Shown: positions 1-8,409, counted from the first letter of the stretch. The stretch: DNA of 10,691 nucleotides from Klebsiella pneumoniae (GCA_945873015.1 CAMCBY010000100.1:1-10691), one strand, 5' to 3'. A program made the numbers and translations. The notes: generated by a model not told the origin, from the letters alone.

Positions 1-698
1 CGCGCACGCTGAAGGACGCGATGAACGAGGCTTTGCGCGATTGGGTCACCAATGTTGCAGACACCTTTTATTGCATCGGCACGGCGGCTGGCCCCCATCC
101 CTATCCGGCCATGGTGCGCGATTTCCAGGCCATCATCGGTCGTGAAACCCGTGAACAGTCATTGGCGCGTGAAGGGCGGCTGCCCGATGCGCTGGTCGCT
201 TGTGTTGGCGGTGGCTCAAACGCGATTGGATTGTTCTATCCCTTCATCAACGACAAAGACGTCAAGCTCATCGGCGTCGAGGCGGGCGGTGACGGTGTCG
301 CGACCGGTCGTCATTCCGCGCCGCTGTCGGCCGGCAGCCCGGGCGTTCTGCATGGCAACCGCACTTACCTCATGCAGGACGAGTGTGGCCAGATTGAAGA
401 AACTCATTCGATTTCTGCTGGTCTCGATTATCCGGGCGTCGGGCCGGAGCATTCGTGGTTGAAAGACAGCGGCCGCGCGCAATATGAGACCATCACCGAT
501 CAGGAAGCACTGGCCGCGTTCCGCCACCTGACCCGCACCGAAGGCATCATCCCGGCACTCGAGTCGAGCCATGCCCTGGCCCACGCCGCCAAACTCGCGC
601 GCGACATGCGGCGCGATCAGTTCATCGTGGTCAATCTGTCCGGTCGTGGCGACAAGGACATGCATACCGTTGCCACCATCGACGGCATCACGCTGTAA
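1..698 (+). CDS. trpB: Tryptophan synthase beta chain, 3' part (partial)
   Basis: TrpB condenses indole with L-serine to give L-tryptophan, using pyridoxal phosphate (PLP) in an alpha2-beta2 complex with TrpA. The reading frame is open from base 3 (R-T-L-K-D-A...), so the gene enters from upstream and the ATG at 21 is internal. About 231 residues are visible, from the family's TLKDA-NEALRDW segment to the stop. The TAAGPHPYP stretch follows, then the glycine-rich PLP-phosphate loop GGGSNAIG (bases 207-230) and the C-terminal SGRGDKD (639-659), whose Ser contacts the PLP ring nitrogen in the family. The PLP lysine lies upstream of the window. The TAA stop is 23 bases before trpA, matching the usual trpBA order. 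No frameshift is seen in the visible part, and identity is essentially certain. Confidence 0.97.
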   Translation, partial: RTLKDAMNEALRDWVTNVADTFYCIGTAAGPHPYPAMVRDFQAIIGRETREQSLAREGRLPDALVACVGGGSNAIGLFYPFINDKDVKLIGVEAGGDGVATGRHSAPLSAGSPGVLHGNRTYLMQDECGQIEETHSISAGLDYPGVGPEHSWLKDSGRAQYETITDQEALAAFRHLTRTEGIIPALESSHALAHAAKLARDMRRDQFIVVNLSGRGDKDMHTVATIDGITL

Positions 699-721
699 GC
701 GCGCTGCGCACGAGGAAAGAC

Positions 722-1540
722 ATGAGCCGTATCAGTGCCTGTTTTGAACGTCTGGCCGCGTGTCGCGGCAAGGGGCTGGTGACTTTCATCAGCGCCGGTG
801 ATCCCGAGCCTGCCGCCACGCCGGCCTTGATGCATGCGCTGGTGCGCGGCGGTGCCGACATTATCGAACTCGGTGTGCCGTTCTCTGATCCGATGGCCGA
901 TGGGCCGGTCATCCAGCGCGCCAGCGAACGCGCGCTGGCGATGGGCACCACGCTTGATGAGGTGTATCGCTGCGTAGCGAAGTTCCGAGAGCAGGACCCG
1001 ACCACACCCGTGGTGCTGATGGGGTATCTGAATCCGTTCGAGCACGTCGGACCGGCACGTTTTGCTGAGCGTGCGCACGCCGCCGGTATCGACGGCGTGC
1101 TGGTGGTCGATCTACCGCCCGAGGAAGCCGAAGACTTCAACCGCGTCGTCAAGGCGGCGGGCGTCGACCAGGTGTTCCTGGTTGCGCCCAATAGCAGCAG
1201 CGAGCGCATCAGCATGATCTGCAGCTACGCGTCGGGCTTTGTGTATTTTGTGGCGGTGAAAGGCGTGACCGGCGACAAGGCGGTCGACATCGAATTGATC
1301 AACGCGCGTATTGCCGAGACCAGGCGGCTGGCCAGTCTGCCAGTGGGCATCGGTTTCGGTATCCGCACCGCGCAGTCGGCGGCGGCCTCGGCCGCCAGTG
1401 CCGATGCCATCATTGTCGGCAGTGTGCTGGTCGAAATCATCGAGCAGCATGGCAAGAACATTGAAGCCGCTGCGAGTGCACTTGAAAGTTTCGTACGCAG
1501 TCTGCGCAACGCCATCGATGGCAGGGAGAACGCGGCATGA
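722..1540 (+). CDS. trpA: Tryptophan synthase alpha chain
   Basis: TrpA cleaves indole-3-glycerol phosphate to indole and glyceraldehyde-3-phosphate; indole is channelled to TrpB. The product is 272 residues, the normal family length, with a TIM-barrel fold. The two catalytic acids occur at the classical positions: Glu49 in IIELGVPFSDP and Asp60 in PMADGP. Loop 6 (VKGVTG) and the phosphate-binding segments (GFGIRTA, IIVGSVLVE) are present. The ATG at 722 is preceded by a good ribosome-binding site, GAGGAAAG, at 712-719. The stop overlaps the accD start as ATGA (1537-1540), suggesting translational coupling. The FVYFVAVKG strand differs slightly from the commoner YYVS-KG version, but nothing suggests loss of function. 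Confidence 0.97.
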   Translation: MSRISACFERLAACRGKGLVTFISAGDPEPAATPALMHALVRGGADIIELGVPFSDPMADGPVIQRASERALAMGTTLDEVYRCVAKFREQDPTTPVVLMGYLNPFEHVGPARFAERAHAAGIDGVLVVDLPPEEAEDFNRVVKAAGVDQVFLVAPNSSSERISMICSYASGFVYFVAVKGVTGDKAVDIELINARIAETRRLASLPVGIGFGIRTAQSAAASAASADAIIVGSVLVEIIEQHGKNIEAAASALESFVRSLRNAIDGRENAA

Positions 1541-2475
1541 GTGGTGACGGTAAGTTAAGCTGGTTCAAGCGCCTGTTGCCGGCCAGCATTCGCACCGAAG
1601 GTTCGGTCAAGCGCTCGATACCGGAAGGACTGTGGACCAGTTGCCCCGAATGCAAGGCCGTGTTGTATCGCGCTGAACTCGAACGCAACTTCGAAGTATG
1701 TGTGAAATGCGGACATCACATGCGTTTGACCGCGCGTCGTCGTCTGCTGCGCTTCCTCGACAACGATGGGCCCAAGGAACTCGCGACCGGCGTCGCGCCG
1801 CAGGACTTCCTGAAGTTCAAAGACAGCAAGCGCTATAAGGACCGCCTCAGCGCTGCGCAGAAAGAGACCGGCGAAACCGACGCGCTGGTGGTGATGGAAG
1901 GACGCGTCGAAGGCATTGCGCTGGTTGCCTCGTGTTTTGATTTCCAGTTCATGGCCGGTTCGATGGGTTCGGTGGTCGGGGAGAAATTCGTGCGCGGCGC
2001 GCGCCGCTGTCTCGATGCACGCCTGCCCTACGTGTGTTTCACCGCCAGTGGCGGCGCCCGCATGCAGGAAGCATTGACCTCGCTCATGCAGATGGCCAAG
2101 ACCGCCGCTGCCATTGCCGAGTTGCGCGAAGCCCATCTGCCCTACATCGTGGTGTTGACTGACCCGACTACCGGCGGCGTGTCGGCCAGCCTCGCCATGC
2201 TCGGCGATGTGATCCTTGCCGAACCCAATGCCCTGATCGGTTTCGCCGGCCCGCGGGTTATCGAACAGACTGTACGCCAGGTGTTGCCGGAAGGTTTTCA
2301 GCGCAGCGAATTTCTGCTCGAGCACGGCACCGTCGATATGATTGTCGACCGCCGCGAGATGCGGCATACCGTCGCTTCGCTGCTCGCCATCCTGACTCAC
2401 CAGCCGTCTCCCGTGGCGCTGGCACCGGCACCCGTTGCCGAGCGCACGCCGCCCGCGGCGCCTGCCCGCGCCTGA
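1537..2475 (+). CDS. accD: Acetyl-CoA carboxylase carboxyltransferase subunit beta
   Basis: AccD with AccA forms the carboxyltransferase of acetyl-CoA carboxylase. It moves the carboxyl group from biotin to acetyl-CoA, giving malonyl-CoA for fatty acid synthesis. The 312-residue product has an N-terminal four-cysteine zinc ribbon (C36-x2-C39 and C55-x2-C58). A crotonase-type carboxyltransferase domain follows, with GSMGSVVGEK (141-150), SGGARMQE (171-178), DPTTGG (209-214) and the GFAGPRVIEQT segment. The last ~25 residues form a Pro/Ala-rich tail, which is variable in the family. It overlaps trpA by four bases and folC by one base. The trpBA-accD-folC order is common in Gammaproteobacteria and reflects shared transcription rather than a shared pathway. 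Confidence 0.97.
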   Translation: MSGDGKLSWFKRLLPASIRTEGSVKRSIPEGLWTSCPECKAVLYRAELERNFEVCVKCGHHMRLTARRRLLRFLDNDGPKELATGVAPQDFLKFKDSKRYKDRLSAAQKETGETDALVVMEGRVEGIALVASCFDFQFMAGSMGSVVGEKFVRGARRCLDARLPYVCFTASGGARMQEALTSLMQMAKTAAAIAELREAHLPYIVVLTDPTTGGVSASLAMLGDVILAEPNALIGFAGPRVIEQTVRQVLPEGFQRSEFLLEHGTVDMIVDRREMRHTVASLLAILTHQPSPVALAPAPVAERTPPAAPARA

Positions 2476-3797
2476 TGGCAGCCCAGGGGAGCGACGTCCT
2501 GACCGCGCTGACGCCGGCCGCGACGGCGCCACTCCAAGCATGGTTGTCGTGGCTGGAAGCCGGCCGCGGCGAGCAGATCGATCTCGGTCTCGAGCGCTGT
2601 GCTGAAGTCGCCGCGCGACTCGGGCTCGGTCGGCCGGCGCCCGTGGTGGTGACGGTCGCCGGCACCAACGGCAAAGGTTCGAGTGTGGCCTTGCTCTCCA
2701 CTATCTGGCGTGTGGCCGGTTATCGCGTTGGTGCTTACACCTCACCGCATTTGTTGCGCTACAACGAACGTATCCGTATCGATGGTGTGGCGGTTGATGA
2801 CGCGCGCATCACGGCGGCCTTCGCACGTATCGAAGCGGCACGCCAGTCAGTCGCGCTGACCTATTTTGAATACGGTACGCTGGCGGCGCTCAGCATCTTT
2901 GCCGATGCCGCGCTCGATGTGGTGGTCCTCGAAGTCGGTTTGGGCGGACGTCTCGATGCGGTCAACATCGTTGACGCCGATGTCGCCCTGATCGCCGCCA
3001 TCGGCCTTGACCACGAAGACTGGCTGGGCACCTCGCGCGAACAGATAGCAACCGAGAAGGCCGGCATCATGCGCAGCGGACGCGTCGCCGTGTGCTCCGA
3101 CAACGATTTGCCGCACACCATGCTCGAACATGCCGCGCGCGTCGGCGCACTGCCGGTCGTGCTCGGTGTCGATTTTTCGTTCGAAGACGAAGGCCAGGAC
3201 TGGAGCTGGTGGTCGGGCGCGGAAGTGCTTCAGCATCTGCCCTACCCGGCGCTGAATGGCGCCCATCAACTACGCAACGCCGCTGGTGTGTTGAAGACTG
3301 TCGATGTACTCAAAGAGCGCCTGCCGGTGGACGCCGCGCAGATTGCCGAGGGTCTGCGCAGCGTGACCCTGCCGGGACGCTTTCATCGCGTCACACGCGA
3401 GCTCGATTACATCGTCGACGTTGCGCATAACCCGCAGGCCGCCGAAATCTTCACTGCGACCCTCGCAACCATGCCGCCCGTGATGCACACCCATGCGCTG
3501 GTCGGCATGCTCAAGACCAAAAATCATCGCGGTTTTCTCGCACCGCTGCTGCCCCACGTTCACCACTGGCATTTCGCCACCCTGGGCGGCGTCAACGGCG
3601 CCCGCGCCGAAGATCTCGCCGCCTGCCTGCACGAACTCGCGCCGCGCGCAGACGCTCATAGCCACGACTCGGTGGCCGCCGCCCACGCCGCCATTCTCGC
3701 CAGTGCCGAGCCGGGTGCACGGGTGCTGGTGCTGGGGTCTTTTCTGACCGTCGGCGCGATGCTCGAACAATTCGCCGAGAGGCGCGGCGCGCCATGA
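2475..3797 (+). CDS. folC: Bifunctional dihydrofolate synthase / folylpolyglutamate synthase
   Basis: FolC adds glutamate to dihydropteroate and extends the polyglutamate tail of folates, using ATP; it is a Mur-ligase-family enzyme. The product is 440 residues, normal length. Visible motifs are the P-loop GTNGKGS (63-69), TSPHL...NERI (89-99), LEVGLGGRLDAVN (152-164) and the DHEDWLG segment (179-185). The EKAGI lysine (Lys195) aligns with the carbamylated lysine of the family. LPGRFHR (299-305) and DVAHNP (315-320) mark the C-terminal Mur-ligase domain. The start at 2475 shares its A with the accD stop (TGATG). No strong separate Shine-Dalgarno is obvious, so reinitiation after accD is likely. 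Bifunctionality is inferred from resemblance to gammaproteobacterial FolC. Confidence 0.96.
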   Translation: MAAQGSDVLTALTPAATAPLQAWLSWLEAGRGEQIDLGLERCAEVAARLGLGRPAPVVVTVAGTNGKGSSVALLSTIWRVAGYRVGAYTSPHLLRYNERIRIDGVAVDDARITAAFARIEAARQSVALTYFEYGTLAALSIFADAALDVVVLEVGLGGRLDAVNIVDADVALIAAIGLDHEDWLGTSREQIATEKAGIMRSGRVAVCSDNDLPHTMLEHAARVGALPVVLGVDFSFEDEGQDWSWWSGAEVLQHLPYPALNGAHQLRNAAGVLKTVDVLKERLPVDAAQIAEGLRSVTLPGRFHRVTRELDYIVDVAHNPQAAEIFTATLATMPPVMHTHALVGMLKTKNHRGFLAPLLPHVHHWHFATLGGVNGARAEDLAACLHELAPRADAHSHDSVAAAHAAILASAEPGARVLVLGSFLTVGAMLEQFAERRGAP

Positions 3798-4780
3798 TGG
3801 ATAGACAGCTCAAACAGCGCGTGGTGGGGGCCGGTCTGCTGGTCGCTTTCGGTGTGATTTTTATTCCCATCTTTCTCGACAACGGCGGCGTTGAATCGCC
3901 GGTGCCGCCTTCGATGAATATTCCACCGGCACCGACCGAGGATGTATCACAGCGCGCGCCGGCGCTCGGCGACGACACCATCGCGGCGATGGAAGCGCAG
4001 GCCGATGAAGACGTCGCGCTGCCGCCTTCGCGCGTGCAGAGCGGTGAAGGCAGTACCGCTGAACCGACACCGCTGAACAGCCCCTCTGCCAGTGGTGAAC
4101 CGCCGCTTGAGGTCGACGCCGTCGAGGATGGCGCGGTGCTCGAGGAAGGCGCGCAGGGCGTTGATGAGACGGTCATCATCGAACCGCCGCGCATGCAGCC
4201 GCCGGAACCACGGCTGAGCCCGCCTGTGCCGCGCGTGCGCCCGCCCGCTGAGACGAGGCCACCTGCCGCCGTCGCGCCTGAACCGCCGGCTAAAGCCAGG
4301 CCGTCGCCTGAGAGTCGGCCGGTGCCGATGGTCAGCGAGACCCGTGCGACGCCGAAGCCGGTCGAAGTCAAAGCCGTTGCCAAGCCAGCGGAAACGCGCA
4401 GCGCGACGAAAGCGGTCGAAACCAGGACCAGCGTCAAACCGCCCGAGGCGCGGCCCGACACCCGCACTGAGACCAAGCCGGTCGCGCTGGCCAAAGTGGT
4501 CGAGCCCAAGCCATCTGTAGTAGCCGCCCCGACTATTCCCACCGTCGGCAGTTGGACGGTGCAACTCGGCAGCTTTTCCAGCGATTTGAACGCCAAAAAA
4601 CTGGTCGACAAGCTCAAGGCGGCTGGCTACAAGGCCTATACCGAGCCGCGTCTCGAACAGGGTGCAACGGTGTTCAAGGTGCGGGTGGGCCCCACCCCGG
4701 GCAAGGCCGAGGCCGAGCGCCTGCGCCAGCGCATCGAAACGCAGTTCGAGGCGCGTGGCATGCTGGTCCCCGCGCGCTGA
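3794..4780 (+). CDS. DedD-like SPOR-domain membrane protein
   Basis: This is a bitopic inner-membrane protein with a periplasmic peptidoglycan-binding SPOR domain, of the DedD type found between folC and cvpA. SPOR domains bind glycan strands lacking stem peptides and localise proteins to the division septum. In its 328 residues, a short cytoplasmic stretch (MMDRQLKQR) precedes one transmembrane helix (about 10-28, VVGAGLLVAFGVIFIPIFL). A long Pro/Ala/Glu/Lys-rich low-complexity linker runs from ~30 to 250, and the SPOR domain covers ~252-326 (WTVQLGSF...KVRVGP). The linker contains four tandem 9-residue units at 182-217 (ETRxxxKPx pattern). It overlaps folC by four bases, and a second in-frame ATG at 3797 is equally possible. 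dedD is the family-level name by synteny and architecture; the linker is too divergent for a firmer symbol. Confidence 0.9.
   Translation: MMDRQLKQRVVGAGLLVAFGVIFIPIFLDNGGVESPVPPSMNIPPAPTEDVSQRAPALGDDTIAAMEAQADEDVALPPSRVQSGEGSTAEPTPLNSPSASGEPPLEVDAVEDGAVLEEGAQGVDETVIIEPPRMQPPEPRLSPPVPRVRPPAETRPPAAVAPEPPAKARPSPESRPVPMVSETRATPKPVEVKAVAKPAETRSATKAVETRTSVKPPEARPDTRTETKPVALAKVVEPKPSVVAAPTIPTVGSWTVQLGSFSSDLNAKKLVDKLKAAGYKAYTEPRLEQGATVFKVRVGPTPGKAEAERLRQRIETQFEARGMLVPAR
4337..4444 (+). repeat. Four 27-bp coding tandem repeats in the SPOR-protein linker
   Basis: Residues 182-217 of the dedD-like protein read as four consecutive 9-residue units: ETRATPKPV, EVKAVAKPA, ETRSATKAV and ETRTSVKPP. A degenerate fifth unit begins EARPD. 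The DNA units are 27 bp each and substantially diverged, so this is an old duplication series rather than a recent slippage tract. The units give an extended, positively charged spacer between the membrane helix and the SPOR domain. Confidence 0.65.
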
Positions 4781-4815
4781 GCTTGGCGCTGTCGGTGCCG
4801 TCGCGCGGGGCGGTC

Positions 4816-4824
4816 TGCTAGACT
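4816..4824 (+). promoter_or_regulatory. Possible extended -10 promoter for cvpA-purF
   Basis: In the 72-bp gap before cvpA, TGCTAGACT (4816-4824) fits an extended -10 element (TGn followed by TAGACT, against TATAAT). The -35 region 17 bp upstream (TGCCGT, 4796-4801) is a poor match to TTGACA. If active, transcription would start near 4831, shortly before cvpA. The gap breaks the otherwise overlapping gene series, which is where an internal promoter would be expected. No purine-repressor operator was recognised. Confidence 0.35.
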
Positions 4825-4852
4825 CCGCGCTTACCCAACCGCCGGGAAAGGC

Positions 4853-5356
4853 ATGAACTGGGCGGACATCACCATCATCTGCATCATCCTGCTCTCCGCC
4901 GTACTGAGCCTGTTCCGTGGCTTCGTGCGCGAGGTGTTGTCGCTGGTCGCGTGGGTGGTGGCGTTCTGGGCGGCGATGGCCTTCTGGGGCCAGGTCGCGG
5001 TCATGCTCGCACCCTATATCGCGATTGAATTCCCGCGCATGGTGCTGTCTTTTCTCGCCATACTGGTCGGCGTTCTACTGGTATTTGGCATTATCAATTT
5101 TATTGTCGGGCGGCTCATGGCCAGCACCGGGCTGAGCGGCCCGGACCGTATGCTCGGCGCGCTGTTCGGCATGTTGCGCGGCGCGGCGATAGTCACGGTG
5201 CTGGTGGTATTGGCCGGTTTGACACCCTTGCCGGGCGACCCATCCTGGGCACAGTCGCGCATGCTGGTTGGCTTTCAGTCCGCCGCCCTGCTCGCCATCG
5301 GTCAATTGCCGCCCGAATTCGGCAAACACTTCAGTTATTCCAAACGCGGTACCTAG
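4853..5356 (+). CDS. cvpA: CvpA family inner-membrane protein
   Basis: CvpA is a small integral inner-membrane protein, named for its role in colicin V production in E. coli, and usually found directly upstream of purF. Its biochemical function is not settled. The 167-residue product has four predicted hydrophobic segments at about residues 3-21, 29-46, 64-87 and 103-124. The family signature region GFVREVLSLVAW (23-34) and the conserved loop SGPDRMLGALFGMLRG (95-110) are present. The ATG at 4853 follows a purine-rich GGGAAAGG (4843-4850), an acceptable Shine-Dalgarno. The stop lies one base before the purF start, so the two are very likely co-transcribed and translationally coupled. Confidence 0.94.
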   Translation: MNWADITIICIILLSAVLSLFRGFVREVLSLVAWVVAFWAAMAFWGQVAVMLAPYIAIEFPRMVLSFLAILVGVLLVFGIINFIVGRLMASTGLSGPDRMLGALFGMLRGAAIVTVLVVLAGLTPLPGDPSWAQSRMLVGFQSAALLAIGQLPPEFGKHFSYSKRGT

Positions 5357-5357
5357 C

Positions 5358-6890
<1,533 letters not shown>

Positions 6891-7020
6891 GCGGCACGCG
6901 ACAGGCTCTGTGGCGGCCGTGCCGGGCGCCCGTCGGCGCGCCCAAACCGTGCGAAATGACGGATAAGCCGGCGCCCTGCACGGCGTTCGTCGCTATCGTG
7001 CACATCTCATCGCCAGTCGA
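6891..7020. other. purF-to-leader spacer without recognised gene
   Basis: This is the first part of the 328-bp non-coding gap between purF and metZ; the rest of the gap is annotated separately as promoter, riboswitch, terminator and leader. It is GC-rich, and no conserved protein or RNA was recognised. A hairpin can form between GGGCGC (6924-6929) and GCGCCC (6938-6943), but AAACC rather than a T run follows it, so it is not a convincing terminator for purF. Confidence 0.5.
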
Positions 7021-7049
7021 TTGACTCGCTGCGCCGCTTTGATTACGGT
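7021..7049 (+). promoter_or_regulatory. Candidate sigma70 promoter for the metZ leader
   Basis: TTGACT (7021-7026, five of six matches to TTGACA) is separated by exactly 17 bp from TACGGT (7044-7049, three of six matches to TATAAT). Transcription would start about seven bases later, near 7056, one or two bases before the SAM-II-like aptamer. The -35 is strong and the -10 weak. The placement relative to the aptamer is the main reason for believing it. With this promoter metZ would be transcribed independently of purF. Confidence 0.5.
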
Positions 7050-7055
7050 TCGGCC

Positions 7056-7106
7056 CAGCGCCGATTTGAATCAGCTTGCGGGCGCGTTAGAAAAGCGGCT
7101 AAAGCG
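7056..7106 (+). ncRNA. SAM-II (metA-type, SAM-alpha) riboswitch aptamer upstream of metZ
   Basis: The sequence carries the ordered conserved blocks of the SAM-II aptamer as I recall that family. P1 5' strand GCGCC (7058-7062) is followed directly by GATTTGA (7063-7069). Then come GCTTGC (7074-7079), P1 3' strand GGCGC (7081-7085), the A-rich linker GTTAGAAAA and GGCTAAAGC (7097-7105). GCUU (7074-7077) can pair with AAGC (7093-7096), closing the H-type pseudoknot typical of this class. The GAUUU and GCUAAA blocks are the expected triplex and ligand-contact regions. SAM-II aptamers lie upstream of methionine and SAM biosynthesis genes, mostly in Alphaproteobacteria. Here the gene downstream is metZ, an expected target. 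The assignment rests on motif recognition; no covariance-model search was possible. Confidence 0.82.
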
Positions 7107-7128
7107 AAGCACAACCTGCTTTGGCCGC
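7095..7128 (+). promoter_or_regulatory. Candidate antiterminator hairpin of the metZ riboswitch
   Basis: GCGGCTAAAGC (7095-7105) can pair along its full 11 bases with GCTTTGGCCGC (7118-7128), with one U-G wobble and a 12-nt loop. The left strand is the 3' part of the SAM-II-like aptamer, including the GCUAAA block. The right strand contains bases needed for the terminator stem (7113-7119 and 7122-7125). SAM binding would hold the left strand in the pseudoknot and free the terminator; without SAM this hairpin would form and allow read-through. The pairing is seen directly in the sequence; the mechanism is inferred. Confidence 0.65.
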
Positions 7129-7147
7129 GCCATGGCGGGTTTTTTTT
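7113..7147 (+). terminator. Intrinsic terminator in the metZ leader (riboswitch expression platform)
   Basis: AACCTGC (7113-7119) pairs with GCGGGTT (7135-7141), with one U-G wobble. Inside it, TGGC (7122-7125) pairs with GCCA (7129-7132) around a three-base loop, separated from the outer stem by a small TT/TG internal loop. A run of eight T residues (7140-7147) follows immediately. This is a standard Rho-independent terminator shape, about 70 bp before metZ and just after the aptamer. That position fits conditional termination rather than the end of the purF transcript. Confidence 0.75.
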
Positions 7148-7218
7148 CGTCTCCGCTCCGGCCCTGATTTGCCCTGCCTGCCGCAAGGCGCCGACCGTTC
7201 ATTTTTTTCTTCGAGGTC
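7148..7218 (+). promoter_or_regulatory. metZ: metZ leader between terminator and start codon, with RBS
   Basis: This is the stretch transcribed only on read-through. It includes a seven-T tract (7202-7208) and the Shine-Dalgarno GAGG (7213-7216). GAGG lies two bases from the ATG at 7219 and five bases from the ATG at 7222, so the second ATG is the better-spaced start. No additional promoter was recognised. Confidence 0.5.
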
Positions 7219-8409
7219 ATGATGGTGGACTACGACAACGAGCTTGGGCTGGCAACGCTGGCCTGTCATGCCGGTCAGGTGCGTAGCGCCGAGATGGAAC
7301 AGAGCGAAGCGCTGTTTCTGTCATCGAGCTTCTGCTTCGAATCGGCCGCGCAGGCTGCCGCGCGTTTTGCCGGCACCGAAGAGGGCAACGTCTACAGCCG
7401 TTTCACCAATCCCACCGTGCGCACCTTTGAGCAACGCCTCGCCGCACTCGAAGGCGGTGAGCGTTGCGTGGCGACTGCGTCCGGTATGAGCGCAATTTTA
7501 ACGCTCATGATGGCGGTGCTGTCGGCGGGCGACCATGTGGTCGTATCGCGCAGTGTGTTCGGCACCACCGTCAATCTGTTCAAGAACGTGTTGGGCCGTT
7601 TTGGCATCACTACGACTTTCGTCGACATGACCTCGGAACAGGCATGGCGCGAAGCACTTGAGCCCAATACCCGCATGCTGTTTGTCGAGACGCCCTCGAA
7701 TCCGCTGACCGAACTGGCCGACATCGCCGCGCTCGCACAGCTTGCGCAACAGCATGGCGCCTTGCTTGCGGTGGATAACTGTTTCTGCACGCCGGTGCTG
7801 CAACGGCCGCTCGCGCTGGGTGCCGATGTGGTGATCCATTCGGCGACCAAATATCTCGACGGCCAGGGCCGCTGTCTCGGCGGTGCGATTGTCGGGCCGG
7901 AAAAATTGCTCAACGACAAAGTGTTTCCGTTCCTGCGTACTGCCGGGCCGACCATGAGTCCGTTCAACGCGTGGGTGTTTCTCAAAGGCCTGGAGACCTT
8001 GTCCATTCGTATGCAGCGTCATAGCCAGAGCGCCGCGCGGGTGGCCGACTGGTTGGAGCAACATGACAAGGTTGCGCGTGTGCATTACCCGGGCCTCGCC
8101 AGTCATCCGCAACACGCGCTTGCGCGGCGTCAGCAGCAGGACTTCGGTGGCATCGTCAGTTTCGAAGTGGCCGACAGGGCCGCCGCCTGGTCTATCGTCG
8201 ATGCGCTGAAATATTTTTCCATTACCGCCAATCTCGGCGACGCCAAGAGCATCGTGACCCATCCGGCGACCACCACTCACGGACGCGTGAGTCAGGCTGA
8301 GCGCGATGAGATGGGCATACGCGAAGGCCTCATCCGTTTGTCCATCGGCCTTGAAGAGCCGGTCGATCTGATTGCCGACCTCGCCCACGCGCTGGCAACC
8401 TTGGGCTGA
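7219..8409 (+). CDS. metZ: O-succinylhomoserine sulfhydrylase
   Basis: MetZ is a PLP enzyme of the Cys/Met metabolism family. It joins sulfide to O-succinylhomoserine to make homocysteine in the direct-sulfhydrylation route to methionine. The product is 396 residues, normal for the family. The cofactor lysine is Lys211 in VIHSATKYLDGQGR. Asp186 (AVDNCF) should contact the PLP ring nitrogen, and YSRFTNP (59-65) supplies the phosphate-contacting Tyr and Arg from the neighbouring subunit. SGMSAI (88-93) and the C-terminal THPATTTHGR segment are also typical. Preference for O-succinyl over O-acetyl substrate is inferred from the conserved purF-metZ linkage and similarity to gammaproteobacterial MetZ. 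Translation may start at 7222 rather than 7219. Expression is probably controlled by the SAM-II-like leader upstream. Confidence 0.94.
   Translation: MMVDYDNELGLATLACHAGQVRSAEMEQSEALFLSSSFCFESAAQAAARFAGTEEGNVYSRFTNPTVRTFEQRLAALEGGERCVATASGMSAILTLMMAVLSAGDHVVVSRSVFGTTVNLFKNVLGRFGITTTFVDMTSEQAWREALEPNTRMLFVETPSNPLTELADIAALAQLAQQHGALLAVDNCFCTPVLQRPLALGADVVIHSATKYLDGQGRCLGGAIVGPEKLLNDKVFPFLRTAGPTMSPFNAWVFLKGLETLSIRMQRHSQSAARVADWLEQHDKVARVHYPGLASHPQHALARRQQQDFGGIVSFEVADRAAAWSIVDALKYFSITANLGDAKSIVTHPATTTHGRVSQAERDEMGIREGLIRLSIGLEEPVDLIADLAHALATLG

Noticed and set aside
21..698. ATG at 21 as the true start of a short trpB
   Set aside because: The frame is open upstream to the window edge and encodes conserved TrpB residues (TLKDA) before this ATG; the gene is simply cut by the window.
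3592..4617. Long minus-strand open frame (341 codons) opposite folC and the dedD-like gene
   Set aside because: Low-complexity Ser/Thr/Gly-rich translation with no domain. It mirrors the GC-rich Pro/Ala linker on the + strand, where a clear SPOR protein is encoded.
5268..5357. A 30-residue N-terminal extension of purF from the in-frame ATG at 5268
   Set aside because: It lies inside cvpA and would bury the catalytic Cys of MCGIIG, which must be N-terminal; the ATG at 5358 gives normal family length.
6924..6943. Hairpin GGGCGC/GCGCCC as a purF terminator
   Set aside because: Six-base stem with no T run after it (AAACC follows), so termination cannot be claimed.
7095..7128. The 11-bp hairpin before metZ as a simple stand-alone terminator for purF
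   Set aside because: The T8 run does not follow this hairpin but the overlapping one at 7113-7141, and its left strand is part of the SAM-II-like aptamer, so an antiterminator role fits better.
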